DNA of 39,180 bases from Ruminococcus sp. (GTDB taxonomy: Bacteria; Bacillota; Clostridia; Oscillospirales; Ruminococcaceae): positions 1 through 39,180 of the forward strand of contig NZ_DXUU01000023.1 in NCBI RefSeq assembly GCF_019417665.1, given 5' to 3'. Shown here in pieces: positions 1 through 6,521 of this stretch. Positions within the stretch are counted from its first letter, which is position 1; the number at the start of each line of letters is the position of its first letter. Under the pieces are notes generated by a model. It worked only from the letters and a program-made list of their open reading frames with translations. It made no database searches and was not told the DNA's origin. A program made the translations under genes and the position numbers.

Positions 1-113
1 GGGTGAGAAAAGCGACAGCTTTTCGAGGGGAAAGCGAACAAGACCGCTTTCCCCTTGTGAAACCATTTCATCAAGTAAAATCTTGTAAACGTCCCGGTGG
101 GACGTTTACAACG
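1..113 (+). repeat. Structured interspersed repeat, copy A (cut by window edge)
   Basis: This is the 3' half of a repeat that occurs complete at about 1692-1905 and 24998-25215. Visible hairpins are AAAAGC/GCTTTT (8-13 with 18-23), GGGGAAAGCG/CGCTTTCCCC (27-36 with 45-54, loop AACAAGAC), and an 11-bp stem at 85-95/99-109 with loop GGTG. The second stem differs in sequence from the other copies yet is fully paired, so pairing seems to be conserved. It lies in the same orientation as the downstream metY gene. No protein is encoded. Confidence 0.85.
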
Positions 114-228
114 CAATCTTAATCTTAATCCCAAAAAACGTGGTACAGTTACCTGCGGCATTACAATCACACACACCGGCATAGTTTTGTACAAATTGCA
201 AATATTCCATAAATACATATAAAACCTA

Positions 229-257
229 TTGACGATATAGGAATATAGTGGTATAAT
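229..257 (+). promoter_or_regulatory. Sigma-A promoter of metY
   Basis: TTGACG at 229-234 and TATAAT at 252-257 are separated by exactly 17 bases, and a TGG precedes the -10 (extended -10). Transcription would start near 264, giving a short leader of about 50 bases. That is too short for a SAM riboswitch or T-box, and none is seen upstream. The stretch 114-228 holds no gene; it contains a TTTTGTACAAA palindrome at 185-195. Confidence 0.85.
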
Positions 258-312
258 AGCAATTACAGAAAAAAACTTCCTTTGGGTGGTTGAACAGAAA
301 GGGATTGAGATT

Positions 313-1602
313 ATGGCAAATCAGAATTATCGTTTCGAGACAAGACAGGTACATGTAGGACAGGAACAGGCTGATCCCACTACAGACGCAAGAGCTGTGC
401 CGATTTATGCGACTACTTCTTATGTATTCAAGGATTCCGCCCAGGCGGCAGGCCGCTTCGGACTGACGGAATCCGGCAATATCTACACCCGTCTTATGAA
501 TCCTACCAATGATGTATTCGAACAGCGTATTGCTTCTCTGGAAGGCGGCGCAGCAGCACTGGCAACAGCATCTGGCTCGGCGGCAATTGATTATGCCATC
601 CGTAACATTGCTGGTACAGGGGATCATATTGTTTCTTCTCAGACCGTTTATGGCGGCACTTATAATCTGTTCGCCAATACATTCCAGGAGATCGGCATTG
701 AGACTACCTTTGTGGATGCACACGATCCGAAGAATATCGCAGATGCCATCCGCCCCAATACCAAGGCTGTCTATGTAGAATCCCTGGGCAACCCCAATTC
801 TGATGTTATTGACATGGAAGCTGTTGCAGAGATCGCACACAAGAACGGCGTGCCGCTCATTGTGGACAATACCTTTGCAACACCATTCCTGTTCCGTCCG
901 TTGGAGCACGGCGCAGATATCGTGGTACATTCCGCAACCAAGTTCATCGGCGGTCACGGCACCGTTATGGGCGGCGTTGTGGTAGACGGCGGTACTTTTG
1001 ACTGGGCAGAAAGCGGCAAGTATCCGGGTCTGTCCAAGCCGAATCCGTCCTATCACGGTGTTGTCTTTACAGAAGCATGCGGCAATATTGCCTATATCAT
1101 GAAGCTTCGCACGACCCTCATGAGAGATACCGGCGCATGCCTGTCGCCGTTCCATTCCTTCTTGCTGTTACAGGGTCTGGAAACGCTGTCCCTGCGTGTA
1201 GAACGCCACGTGGAAAATGCTCTGAAGGTAGTGGATTTCCTGAAGAATCATCCTATGGTAAAGCGTGTCAATCATCCGTCTCTTGCCGCCGGTCATGAAA
1301 AGGAACTGTATGACAAGTATTATCCCAACGGCGGCGCATCCATCTTTACCTTTGAACTGAACGGTACAAAGGAACAGGCGCAGAAGTTCACCGAATCTCT
1401 GGAGCTGTTCTCTCTGCTGGCAAATGTAGCAGATGTAAAGTCGCTGGTGATTCATCCGGCTTCTACCACACACTCCCAGATGACAGAGGAAGAATTGTTG
1501 GCTGCCGGCATTACTGCCACAACGGTTCGTCTCTCCATCGGTACGGAGCATATTGATGATATTCTGGTGGATCTGGAGCATGGTTTCCAGGCAATTCAGT
1601 AA
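313..1602 (+). CDS. metY: O-acetylhomoserine sulfhydrylase / aminocarboxypropyltransferase
   Basis: This is a PLP-dependent enzyme of the Cys/Met metabolism family. It would make homocysteine from O-acetylhomoserine and sulfide in the cytoplasm, feeding methionine synthesis. The 429-aa length is typical of MetY. The PLP-binding lysine is K210 in HSATKFIGGHG, the characteristic GTGDHIVSSQTVYGGT lies around residues 101-116, and the C-terminus has the family's RLSIGTEHIDDI. The ATG at 313 is preceded by AAAGGG at a good distance; a GTG at 286 in the same frame has no convincing ribosome binding site. The gene is monocistronic with its own strong promoter. Cystathionine gamma-synthase is a less likely alternative because of the length and the motif details. 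Confidence 0.93.
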   Translation: MANQNYRFETRQVHVGQEQADPTTDARAVPIYATTSYVFKDSAQAAGRFGLTESGNIYTRLMNPTNDVFEQRIASLEGGAAALATASGSAAIDYAIRNIAGTGDHIVSSQTVYGGTYNLFANTFQEIGIETTFVDAHDPKNIADAIRPNTKAVYVESLGNPNSDVIDMEAVAEIAHKNGVPLIVDNTFATPFLFRPLEHGADIVVHSATKFIGGHGTVMGGVVVDGGTFDWAESGKYPGLSKPNPSYHGVVFTEACGNIAYIMKLRTTLMRDTGACLSPFHSFLLLQGLETLSLRVERHVENALKVVDFLKNHPMVKRVNHPSLAAGHEKELYDKYYPNGGASIFTFELNGTKEQAQKFTESLELFSLLANVADVKSLVIHPASTTHSQMTEEELLAAGITATTVRLSIGTEHIDDILVDLEHGFQAIQ

Positions 1603-1691
1603 ACCATCATTTTTTATGTATGGATGCAGTATTCTGTAACATCTAAAAATGTTTCCTATCCGCTTTCAAGATGGTTGCTCAGGCTGCTGGT

Positions 1692-1905
1692 CCAGCTGAG
1701 CACAGCTGGCGCAGGTCCAGGGCTGCGGAAGCCCTGGTCGCCGTCCGCAGACGGCGAAATATTCCGGCACATCCTTTTGCGCCGCGGAGAGGGTGGTGAG
1801 AAAAAGCGACAGCTTTTTCGAGGCGGGGCGAACAAGACCGCCCCGCCTTGTGAAATCATTTCAACAAGTTAAATCTTGCAAACATCCCGGTGGGATGTTT
1901 GCAAC
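1692..1905 (+). repeat. Structured interspersed repeat, copy B (complete)
   Basis: The element is about 215 bp and fills most of the 395-base metY-nifS gap. In order it shows the stems CCAGCTG/CAGCTGG (1692-1698/1703-1709), CCAGGGC/GCCCTGG (1717-1723/1731-1737), CGCCGTC/GACGGCG (1739-1745/1750-1756), AAAAAGC/GCTTTTT around 1800-1816, GGCGGGGCG/CGCCCCGCC around 1822-1847, and a final 11-bp stem with loop GGTG near 1877-1903. Conserved single-stranded blocks (GAGAGGGTGGTGAG, AACAAGAC) separate the stems. It has no coding capacity, and its ends are estimated by comparison with copy C. Confidence 0.88.
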
Positions 1906-1932
1906 GGAATAAATTTTAAAAATGTGACAGGG

Positions 1933-1960
1933 TAGTAGGGCGGATATGATCCGCCCGTAT
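1933..1960. repeat. REP-like palindrome (GTAGGGCGG family)
   Basis: The palindrome GGGCGGAT-atg-ATCCGCCC lies at 1938-1956 and is preceded by GTA. Related palindromes with different but still paired cores occur near 9869, 10743, 25262 and 33208. It lies between repeat B and nifS. Confidence 0.7.
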
Positions 1961-1997
1961 TATCCATTCGCAATGATTTTCCTATGGGGGGATTCCA

Positions 1998-3188
1998 ATG
2001 CAGATCTATGCAGACAATGCTGCAACCACAAAGACAAGTCGCACTGCCATTGATGCCATGCTGCCTTATTTCGACCAGGTCTACGGCAACCCATCCAGTC
2101 TGCACCATGTGGGACAGGCTGCGGCAGAGGCACTGGTGAAAGCACGGCAGGATATTGCAGACTGTCTGGGATGTGAGGCGAGAGAAATCTATATCACTTC
2201 CGGCGGCAGCGAAGCCGATAACCAGGCACTGCGTTCGGCAGCATACTATGGTGCGAAAAAGGGAAAAAAGCACATCATTTCCACAGCTTTTGAGCATCAC
2301 GCCATTCTCCATACCCTGAAACAGCTGGAGGAGGAAGGCTTTGAAGTCACCCTGCTGGATGTTCACGAAACGGGGCGCATTACGGCACAGGAAGTGGCGG
2401 ATGCCATCCGTCCGGATACCTGTCTGGTAAGCGTGATATTTGCCAATAATGAGATCGGTACGATTGAACCCATTGCGGAGATCGGTGCAGTTTGCCGGGA
2501 AAAGGGCGTGCTGTTCCATACCGATGCTGTACAGGCAGTGGGACATGTTGCCGTTGACGTAAAAGCCATGAACATTGATATGCTGTCCCTGTCGGCGCAT
2601 AAGTTCCACGGACCTAAGGGCATAGGTGTGCTCTATGTCAGAAAGGGCGTGCTCCTGCGCAGTCTCATCAACGGCGGCGCACAGGAGCGGAACAAGCGTG
2701 CCGGTACGGAAAATTTGCCTGCCATCGTGGGTATGGCGGCGGCGTTGAAAGAAGCTTGTGCAAATCTGGACAAAAACGCTGCCTATCTGATTTCTCTCCG
2801 GGATCGGTTGATTGAGGGACTGTCCCAGATCCCCCACAGCGTACTGAACGGCGAGCGGACAGAGCGTCTGCCGGGTAATGTACACTTCTGTTTCGAGGGC
2901 ATTGAGGGCGAATCCCTGCTGCTTCTGCTGGATGCAAAGGGTATCTGCGCATCGTCTGGTTCTGCCTGCACTTCTGGTTCACTGGATCCCAGTCATGTGC
3001 TGCTCGCCATTGGCAGACCCCACGAGATCGCCCATGGTTCGCTGCGCCTGACTCTTTCGGAGGAGAATACGCCGGAAGAAGTAGAGTATATGATTCAGAC
3101 CATCCCGGAGGTTGTGGCATATCTGCGCAGCATGTCTCCGGTATGGCGTGACTTGCAGGAAGGGAGAAGAACCTATGTTATACAGTGA
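1998..3188 (+). CDS. nifS: Cysteine desulfurase (NifS/IscS family)
   Basis: This PLP enzyme removes sulfur from cysteine as a persulfide and passes it to the scaffold protein encoded next. The 396-aa protein has the class V aminotransferase fold signature: ADNAATTK at the N-terminus, the PLP lysine K202 in SLSAHKFHGPKG, and the persulfide-forming C324 in ASSGSACTSG within an ordinary-length loop (IscS/NifS group I, not SufS). The ATG at 1998 follows GGGGGG, and the preceding 90 bases contain no strong promoter. The stop overlaps the iscU start by 14 bases, so the two are probably translationally coupled. Confidence 0.95.
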   Translation: MQIYADNAATTKTSRTAIDAMLPYFDQVYGNPSSLHHVGQAAAEALVKARQDIADCLGCEAREIYITSGGSEADNQALRSAAYYGAKKGKKHIISTAFEHHAILHTLKQLEEEGFEVTLLDVHETGRITAQEVADAIRPDTCLVSVIFANNEIGTIEPIAEIGAVCREKGVLFHTDAVQAVGHVAVDVKAMNIDMLSLSAHKFHGPKGIGVLYVRKGVLLRSLINGGAQERNKRAGTENLPAIVGMAAALKEACANLDKNAAYLISLRDRLIEGLSQIPHSVLNGERTERLPGNVHFCFEGIEGESLLLLLDAKGICASSGSACTSGSLDPSHVLLAIGRPHEIAHGSLRLTLSEENTPEEVEYMIQTIPEVVAYLRSMSPVWRDLQEGRRTYVIQ

Positions 3189-3603
3189 AAAGGTCATGGA
3201 TCACTTCATGAACCCCCGAAATGTCGGCACCATTGAGGATGCAGATGGCGTGGGCGAGGTCGGTAATGCCAAGTGCGGTGATATCATGAAGATCTACCTG
3301 AAAATCGAAGATGATATTGTCAAGGATGTAAAGTTCGAGACATTCGGCTGCGGCTCTGCCATTGCGTCCAGTTCCATGGCAACGGAAATGATTTTGGGGC
3401 AGCCCTTGTCCAAGGCAATGGAACTGACCAACAAGGCGGTTGCCGAAGCTCTGGACGGTCTGCCTGCCCACAAGCTGCACTGCTCCGTGCTGGCAGAGGA
3501 GGCAATCAAGGCGGCAATCAAGGATTACTATGATAAAAACAACATCGCCTATGACCCGAAGATTTTCCCGGATTGCGAGAATTGTGAAGCGTGTCATATG
3601 TGA
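3175..3603 (+). CDS. iscU: Fe-S cluster assembly scaffold IscU/NifU-like
   Basis: The 142-aa protein builds 2Fe-2S/4Fe-4S clusters from sulfur delivered by the adjacent desulfurase. The three ligand cysteines are present: C34 (AKCGD), C59 (FGCGSAIASSS) and C103 (HCSVLAEEAI). It ends in an extra cysteine-rich tail, CENCEACHM, seen in clostridial NifU-type scaffolds. The ATG at 3175 sits 8-10 bases after AGGGAGAAG and inside the end of nifS. A terminator follows directly, so this is a two-gene unit without IscA, HscBA or ferredoxin. Confidence 0.95.
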   Translation: MLYSEKVMDHFMNPRNVGTIEDADGVGEVGNAKCGDIMKIYLKIEDDIVKDVKFETFGCGSAIASSSMATEMILGQPLSKAMELTNKAVAEALDGLPAHKLHCSVLAEEAIKAAIKDYYDKNNIAYDPKIFPDCENCEACHM

Positions 3604-3615
3604 GTGAATGAAAAT

Positions 3616-3651
3616 GCCCTGCGGCGGTTGCGCTGCGGGGCTTTGTTTTTT
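3616..3651 (+). terminator. Rho-independent terminator of nifS-iscU
   Basis: GCCCTGCGGC pairs with GCTGCGGGGC (with G-T pairs) across a short loop and is followed by TTTGTTTTTT. It lies 13 bases after the iscU stop. Confidence 0.85.
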
Positions 3652-3671
3652 CGTAATTTGCTGAATATTCA

Positions 3672-3699
3672 TTGTGTATCTATATTTTTCTGTTATAAT
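3672..3699 (+). promoter_or_regulatory. Sigma-A promoter of the dockerin protein gene
   Basis: TTGTGT at 3672-3677 and TATAAT at 3694-3699 with a 16-base spacer, about 50 bases before the start codon. The -10 is consensus and the -35 is partial. Confidence 0.65.
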
Positions 3700-3749
3700 T
3701 TTATAAAAGTTTTTTCGGGGTTTTCCGAAAAGGAAAGGGATGGTTGAAC

Positions 3750-4730
3750 ATGCAGATTTGGAAAAAGCTTCTGGCGGCGGTGACAGCTGGGGTGATGTTG
3801 GCAGTAGGTGTGCCGCAGATGCAGTTCCTGGCAAGTGCGGAGGAATCGTATACTTACGGTGATCTGACCTATGCCTTTTTAGAGGATGGGACAATCAAGA
3901 TCACAGGGTGTGACATGAATGTCACGGAAGTGGAGATTCCAGCGGAGATTGATGGGGTTGCAGTGACGATGATTGGCTATGGTTCATTTCGTTGGTGCAG
4001 CATAACCAATATTATCATTCCGGAAAGCGTAACTACTATTTCGGCTGAAGCGTTTTGGGGTAATGAAAATTTGATCAATATTTCAATTCCAAATACTGTT
4101 ACATATATTGGGTCAGATGCCTTTGCTGATACGCCATGGTTAGAGGCGCAACGGAGAGAAAATCCTTTCGTTGTGGTAAATGGGATTTTAGTTGATGGAA
4201 AAACTAGCGGTGATATTGTTACATTACCAGAGACTGTAACAAGTATTGGTGGCGGTGCATTCTATTTTTGTAATGCTTTGAGCAGTATTACGATTCCCAA
4301 TAGTGTGACAAGTATTGGGGACGAAGCGTTCTGGGGTTGTGATAGTCTAACCGAAATTCATTATGCAGGGACAGAAGAACAGTGGACTCAGATTGAGATT
4401 AGTGAGTATGCGTTCGAATCTTACCCCGTCATTTATTTTAAAGAAGATCCATTGGCTACGACTACAACAAGTGAACTTTCAGTCACAACAGTATCTTCTT
4501 CAGTCCAGTTGGATGATGGAATTCTTTACGGTGACATCAACCAAGACGGCAGACTTGACATTACTGATGCCGTCCTTTTGAACAAAGCCTCCGCCGGAGC
4601 AGTAAAACTCAATGATGTTGCTGCAAAGAATGCAGATTGTAATGCGAATGGCGAGCTTGGAACAGATGATGCCATCCTTCTTCTGGAATTTCTTGTTCAT
4701 CTGATCAGCACACTTCCCTATACTGAATAA
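3750..4730 (+). CDS. Secreted BspA-like leucine-rich-repeat protein with C-terminal dockerin
   Basis: The 326-aa protein has a signal peptide (residues 1-30: KK, hydrophobic stretch, then ASA before EESY). LRR_5/BspA-type repeats follow at about 35-230, with units such as IPESVTTISAEAF and IPNSVTSIGDEAF. A Thr/Ser linker precedes a type I-like dockerin at about 260-322, with two calcium loops (DINQDGRLDITD and DCNANGELGTDD). A dockerin docks proteins onto cohesin scaffoldins, so this is a likely cellulosome/amylosome-attached protein with a binding rather than a catalytic module; its ligand is unknown. The ATG at 3750 is chosen over a TTG at 3744 because AAAGGAAAGGG is better spaced for it. 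The gene is monocistronic, between its own promoter and terminator. Confidence 0.9.
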   Translation: MQIWKKLLAAVTAGVMLAVGVPQMQFLASAEESYTYGDLTYAFLEDGTIKITGCDMNVTEVEIPAEIDGVAVTMIGYGSFRWCSITNIIIPESVTTISAEAFWGNENLINISIPNTVTYIGSDAFADTPWLEAQRRENPFVVVNGILVDGKTSGDIVTLPETVTSIGGGAFYFCNALSSITIPNSVTSIGDEAFWGCDSLTEIHYAGTEEQWTQIEISEYAFESYPVIYFKEDPLATTTTSELSVTTVSSSVQLDDGILYGDINQDGRLDITDAVLLNKASAGAVKLNDVAAKNADCNANGELGTDDAILLLEFLVHLISTLPYTE

Positions 4731-4743
4731 CAGCTGACAAAAT

Positions 4744-4780
4744 GCCCTGCGGCTCCGTTTGGAAACCGCAGGGCGTTTTA
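4744..4780 (+). terminator. Terminator of the dockerin protein gene
   Basis: GCCCTGCGG (4744-4752) pairs perfectly with CCGCAGGGC (4766-4774), followed by GTTTTA. The next promoter begins only 7 bases later. Confidence 0.9.
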
Positions 4781-4786
4781 CATATC

Positions 4787-4815
4787 TTGACAAATTTTCT
4801 CATATATGCTATCAT
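4787..4815 (+). promoter_or_regulatory. Sigma-A promoter of type I toxin-like mRNA (locus 1)
   Basis: A perfect TTGACA at 4787-4792, a 17-base spacer and TATCAT at 4810-4815. The transcript would start near 4822 and carry an 80-base leader with a small GGGC/GCCC hairpin at 4825-4836. Confidence 0.88.
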
Positions 4816-4902
4816 ATCAAACGAGGGCATTTGCCCTAAGAGAGCATACCAAATAACGGTAGGCGGTCTTTTTCCTTGCTCCCTGTCAAAAGGGAGGTGA
4901 TC

Positions 4903-5010
4903 ATGATGGATATTTATGTTACATGGTCTGATCTGATTCAGGTTGGAATTTTTCTTGTCACATATACGACGTTATTGTACGCCATTTTCCATAATGACCA
5001 AAAGAAATAA
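4903..5010 (+). CDS. Small hydrophobic peptide, holin-like type I toxin candidate
   Basis: The 35-aa peptide begins MMDIYVTWSDLIQVGIF, has a single membrane segment at about residues 11-28, and ends in the charged tail HNDQKK. Its size, N-terminal MxxYE/Y-like beginning and charged tail resemble the Hol_Tox group of Firmicutes type I toxins; this is a resemblance seen by eye, not a search result. The SD AGGGAGGTGA (4891-4900) is excellent, but its AGGGAG can pair with CTCCCT at 4879-4884, hiding the site. Two ATGs (4903, 4906) are possible; the second has the better spacing. The stop codon lies inside the 5' arm of a bidirectional terminator. An opposing antisense promoter completes a toxin-antitoxin arrangement. 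Confidence 0.75.
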   Translation: MMDIYVTWSDLIQVGIFLVTYTTLLYAIFHNDQKK

Positions 5011-5046
5011 CCGCCCCAGCAACCAAACTTAGGCGGTTATTCTTTA
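5006..5046. terminator. Bidirectional terminator between toxin mRNA and antisense RNA (locus 1)
   Basis: AATAACCGCC (5006-5015) pairs with GGCGGTTATT (5032-5041). On the plus strand it is followed by CTTTAT; on the minus strand the stem is followed by TCTTTT. Both convergent transcripts would end here and overlap at their 3' ends. Confidence 0.75.
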
Positions 5047-5129
5047 TCATTACTGCTTAATAAGGGGAGCAGACCGTCAGCCGGTTTCGGCAGACTCGTC
5101 AATATGGCGAGCCGACTGGTATGCTCTCT
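5010..5129 (-). ncRNA. Predicted antisense antitoxin RNA (locus 1)
   Basis: A transcript from the minus promoter at 5136-5164 would start near 5129 and end at the shared terminator, giving an RNA of roughly 100-125 nt complementary to the 3' end of the toxin mRNA. Its first bases (AGAGAGCATACCA) are identical to the 5' region of the toxin mRNA at 4839-4851, because the DNA carries an 11-bp inverted repeat at 4840-4850 and 5118-5128. It also contains GCTCCCCTT, which could pair with the toxin SD AAGGGAG with one bulged base. The boundaries are inferred. Confidence 0.65.
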
Positions 5130-5135
5130 TTTTTT
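5118..5135 (+). other. Inverted-repeat arm of locus 1 plus T-run
   Basis: GGTATGCTCTC at 5118-5128 is the exact reverse complement of 4840-4850 and is followed by seven Ts. A plus-strand read-through RNA could therefore pair its two ends and terminate here, before reaching the aroK stop. Confidence 0.6.
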
Positions 5136-5164
5136 ATTATACCGGAATTGCAGTGAAATGTCAA
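5136..5164 (-). promoter_or_regulatory. Sigma-A promoter of antisense RNA (locus 1)
   Basis: On the minus strand a perfect TTGACA (5164-5159) and a perfect TATAAT (5141-5136) are separated by 17 bases. The promoter starts only 8 bases past the aroK stop, with no terminator between them. Confidence 0.9.
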
Positions 5165-5172
5165 GGACTTTT

Positions 5173-5670
5173 TTACCCCAGCTGCAATTCTTTCAGAATA
5201 CGCTCCGCCATCTGCCGGGGCGAAACGCCGCCGGGGATGACATGGGATGCGTGGGCACGGTACACCGATGCACGCTTCTCAAACAGTGCTTTCAGTTCTT
5301 CCTTTGTGCTGCGCTGCACAATGGGGCGGTTGGTGTCGTCCTTGATGCGGTTGTAACAGGTCTGGAAAGACTCGTCCAACAGCACCACTGCGCCGTTTTC
5401 TCTGGCATATGCAGCACTTTCCGGATTCAGCATGGCACCGCCGCCGCAGGAGATCACTGCCTTTTCCCGGCAGAGGGTGCGGATCGCCTGGGCTTCCACC
5501 TGCCGGAAATAAGGCTCGCCGTCCTGGTCGAAGATCTCGGGAATGCTCTTGCCCTCCTGTTCCACAATGTACGCATCTGTATCAATGAGGGGCAGCCCCA
5601 GCTTCTGCGCCAGCGTTTCGCCCACCGTGGTCTTTCCGCAGCCCATAAAGCCGCATAGAAAAATGGTCAT
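5173..5670 (-). CDS. aroK: Shikimate kinase
   Basis: The 165-aa enzyme phosphorylates shikimate at the 3-hydroxyl in the chorismate pathway. Its N-terminus is MTIFLCGFMGCGKTT, containing the P-loop (GFMGCGKTT). Substrate-binding D in IDTDAYI, the GGGA loop (SCGGGAML) and the lid arginine region (RPIVQRS) follow. An in-frame ATG lies 15 bases further upstream; the start at 5670 is chosen because AGGAGG precedes it by six bases. It begins 11 bases after the aroE stop. This operon (fabD-aroE-aroK) has no obvious terminator before the antisense RNA promoter of the toxin locus. Confidence 0.94.
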   Translation of the reverse strand: MTIFLCGFMGCGKTTVGETLAQKLGLPLIDTDAYIVEQEGKSIPEIFDQDGEPYFRQVEAQAIRTLCREKAVISCGGGAMLNPESAAYARENGAVVLLDESFQTCYNRIKDDTNRPIVQRSTKEELKALFEKRASVYRAHASHVIPGGVSPRQMAERILKELQLG

Positions 5671-5681
5671 GCTGTGCCTCC

Positions 5682-6521
5682 TCACTTTCCTGCGTTCTGT
5701 GCGTCAATGGTCTCCTCCATGTCATGGACAATGGAGTCGATCTGTTCCTGGGTATAGCTGTCGCCGTTCCAGATCTCGTGGGCACGTACTGCCTGGAGTA
5801 CCAGCATTGCCGCACCGCCCTTGGCAACCTTGCCCTGTGCCAGTGCCCTGCGGAGAAACAGGGTCTTGGTGGGGTTGTAGATCACGTCAAAGAAATAGTC
5901 TGCCTGGTCGATAAGCTCATCCGGCACTGGGCAGGCGTCCACTTTTGGGAACATGCCCACGGGAGAAGCATTGATGATCACATCAAATTTTTCGTGGATC
6001 TCCGATGTCAGATGATACTGCACCTTTGCATTCGGCATGGTCTCTGCTGTTTCTGCCAGAAATGTCTCCACCAGTTCCTTGTTCTGGGGAATAATGCCGA
6101 TGGTCAGATCTGCACCGCTGCGCAGGGCTTCGGTGGCGATCATTCTGCCCACACCGCCGCAGCCGATGAGCAGCACTTTGCCGTCCATGGGATAGTCCTT
6201 TACTGACATGGTGAAGCCGTCGCAGTCTGTGTTATATCCCACCAGCTTGCCGTTCTTGTTTGCCACGCAGTTGACGGAATTGTATCGCTTTGCGCTGTCG
6301 TCCATCTCGTCCACCATGGGAATGACCTCCATTTTGTGGGGGATGGTGATGTTAAAGCCTTGTAAGCTCCGCAGAAACGGTTCTTCACCGGCAAGATGCT
6401 CCGGCGCAATGTCCGTCAGGGTATAGCTGGCTTCTCTTCCGGCCATATCAAAGAGCCGCTCGTGAATAAAAGGAGACATGGAATGCCCCAGAGGATGCCC
6501 GATGAGTGTGTACTGTTCCAT
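5682..6521 (-). CDS. aroE: Shikimate dehydrogenase (AroE family)
   Basis: The 279-aa enzyme reduces 3-dehydroshikimate to shikimate. The N-terminal substrate domain has the GHPLGHSMSPFIH motif, the catalytic Lys in TIPHKMEV and the Asp in NTDCDGF. The C-terminal nucleotide domain has GCGGVGRMIA in place of the usual GAGGAxxA, and the typical NADP-binding NRTxxK motif is not evident; TIGIIPQNKE occupies that place. Cofactor preference may therefore be unusual. The start overlaps the fabD stop by one base (TAATG), indicating coupling, and the neighbour aroK catalyses the next step. Confidence 0.92.
   Translation of the reverse strand: MEQYTLIGHPLGHSMSPFIHERLFDMAGREASYTLTDIAPEHLAGEEPFLRSLQGFNITIPHKMEVIPMVDEMDDSAKRYNSVNCVANKNGKLVGYNTDCDGFTMSVKDYPMDGKVLLIGCGGVGRMIATEALRSGADLTIGIIPQNKELVETFLAETAETMPNAKVQYHLTSEIHEKFDVIINASPVGMFPKVDACPVPDELIDQADYFFDVIYNPTKTLFLRRALAQGKVAKGGAAMLVLQAVRAHEIWNGDSYTQEQIDSIVHDMEETIDAQNAGK

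Noticed and set aside
114..312. SAM riboswitch or T-box upstream of metY
   Set aside because: The promoter at 229-257 leaves only about 50 bases of leader, and no conserved riboswitch or T-box sequence is seen.
1656..1872. Short frames on both strands within the structured repeat
   Set aside because: The sequence is explained by paired hairpins, and the frames are not kept among the three copies.
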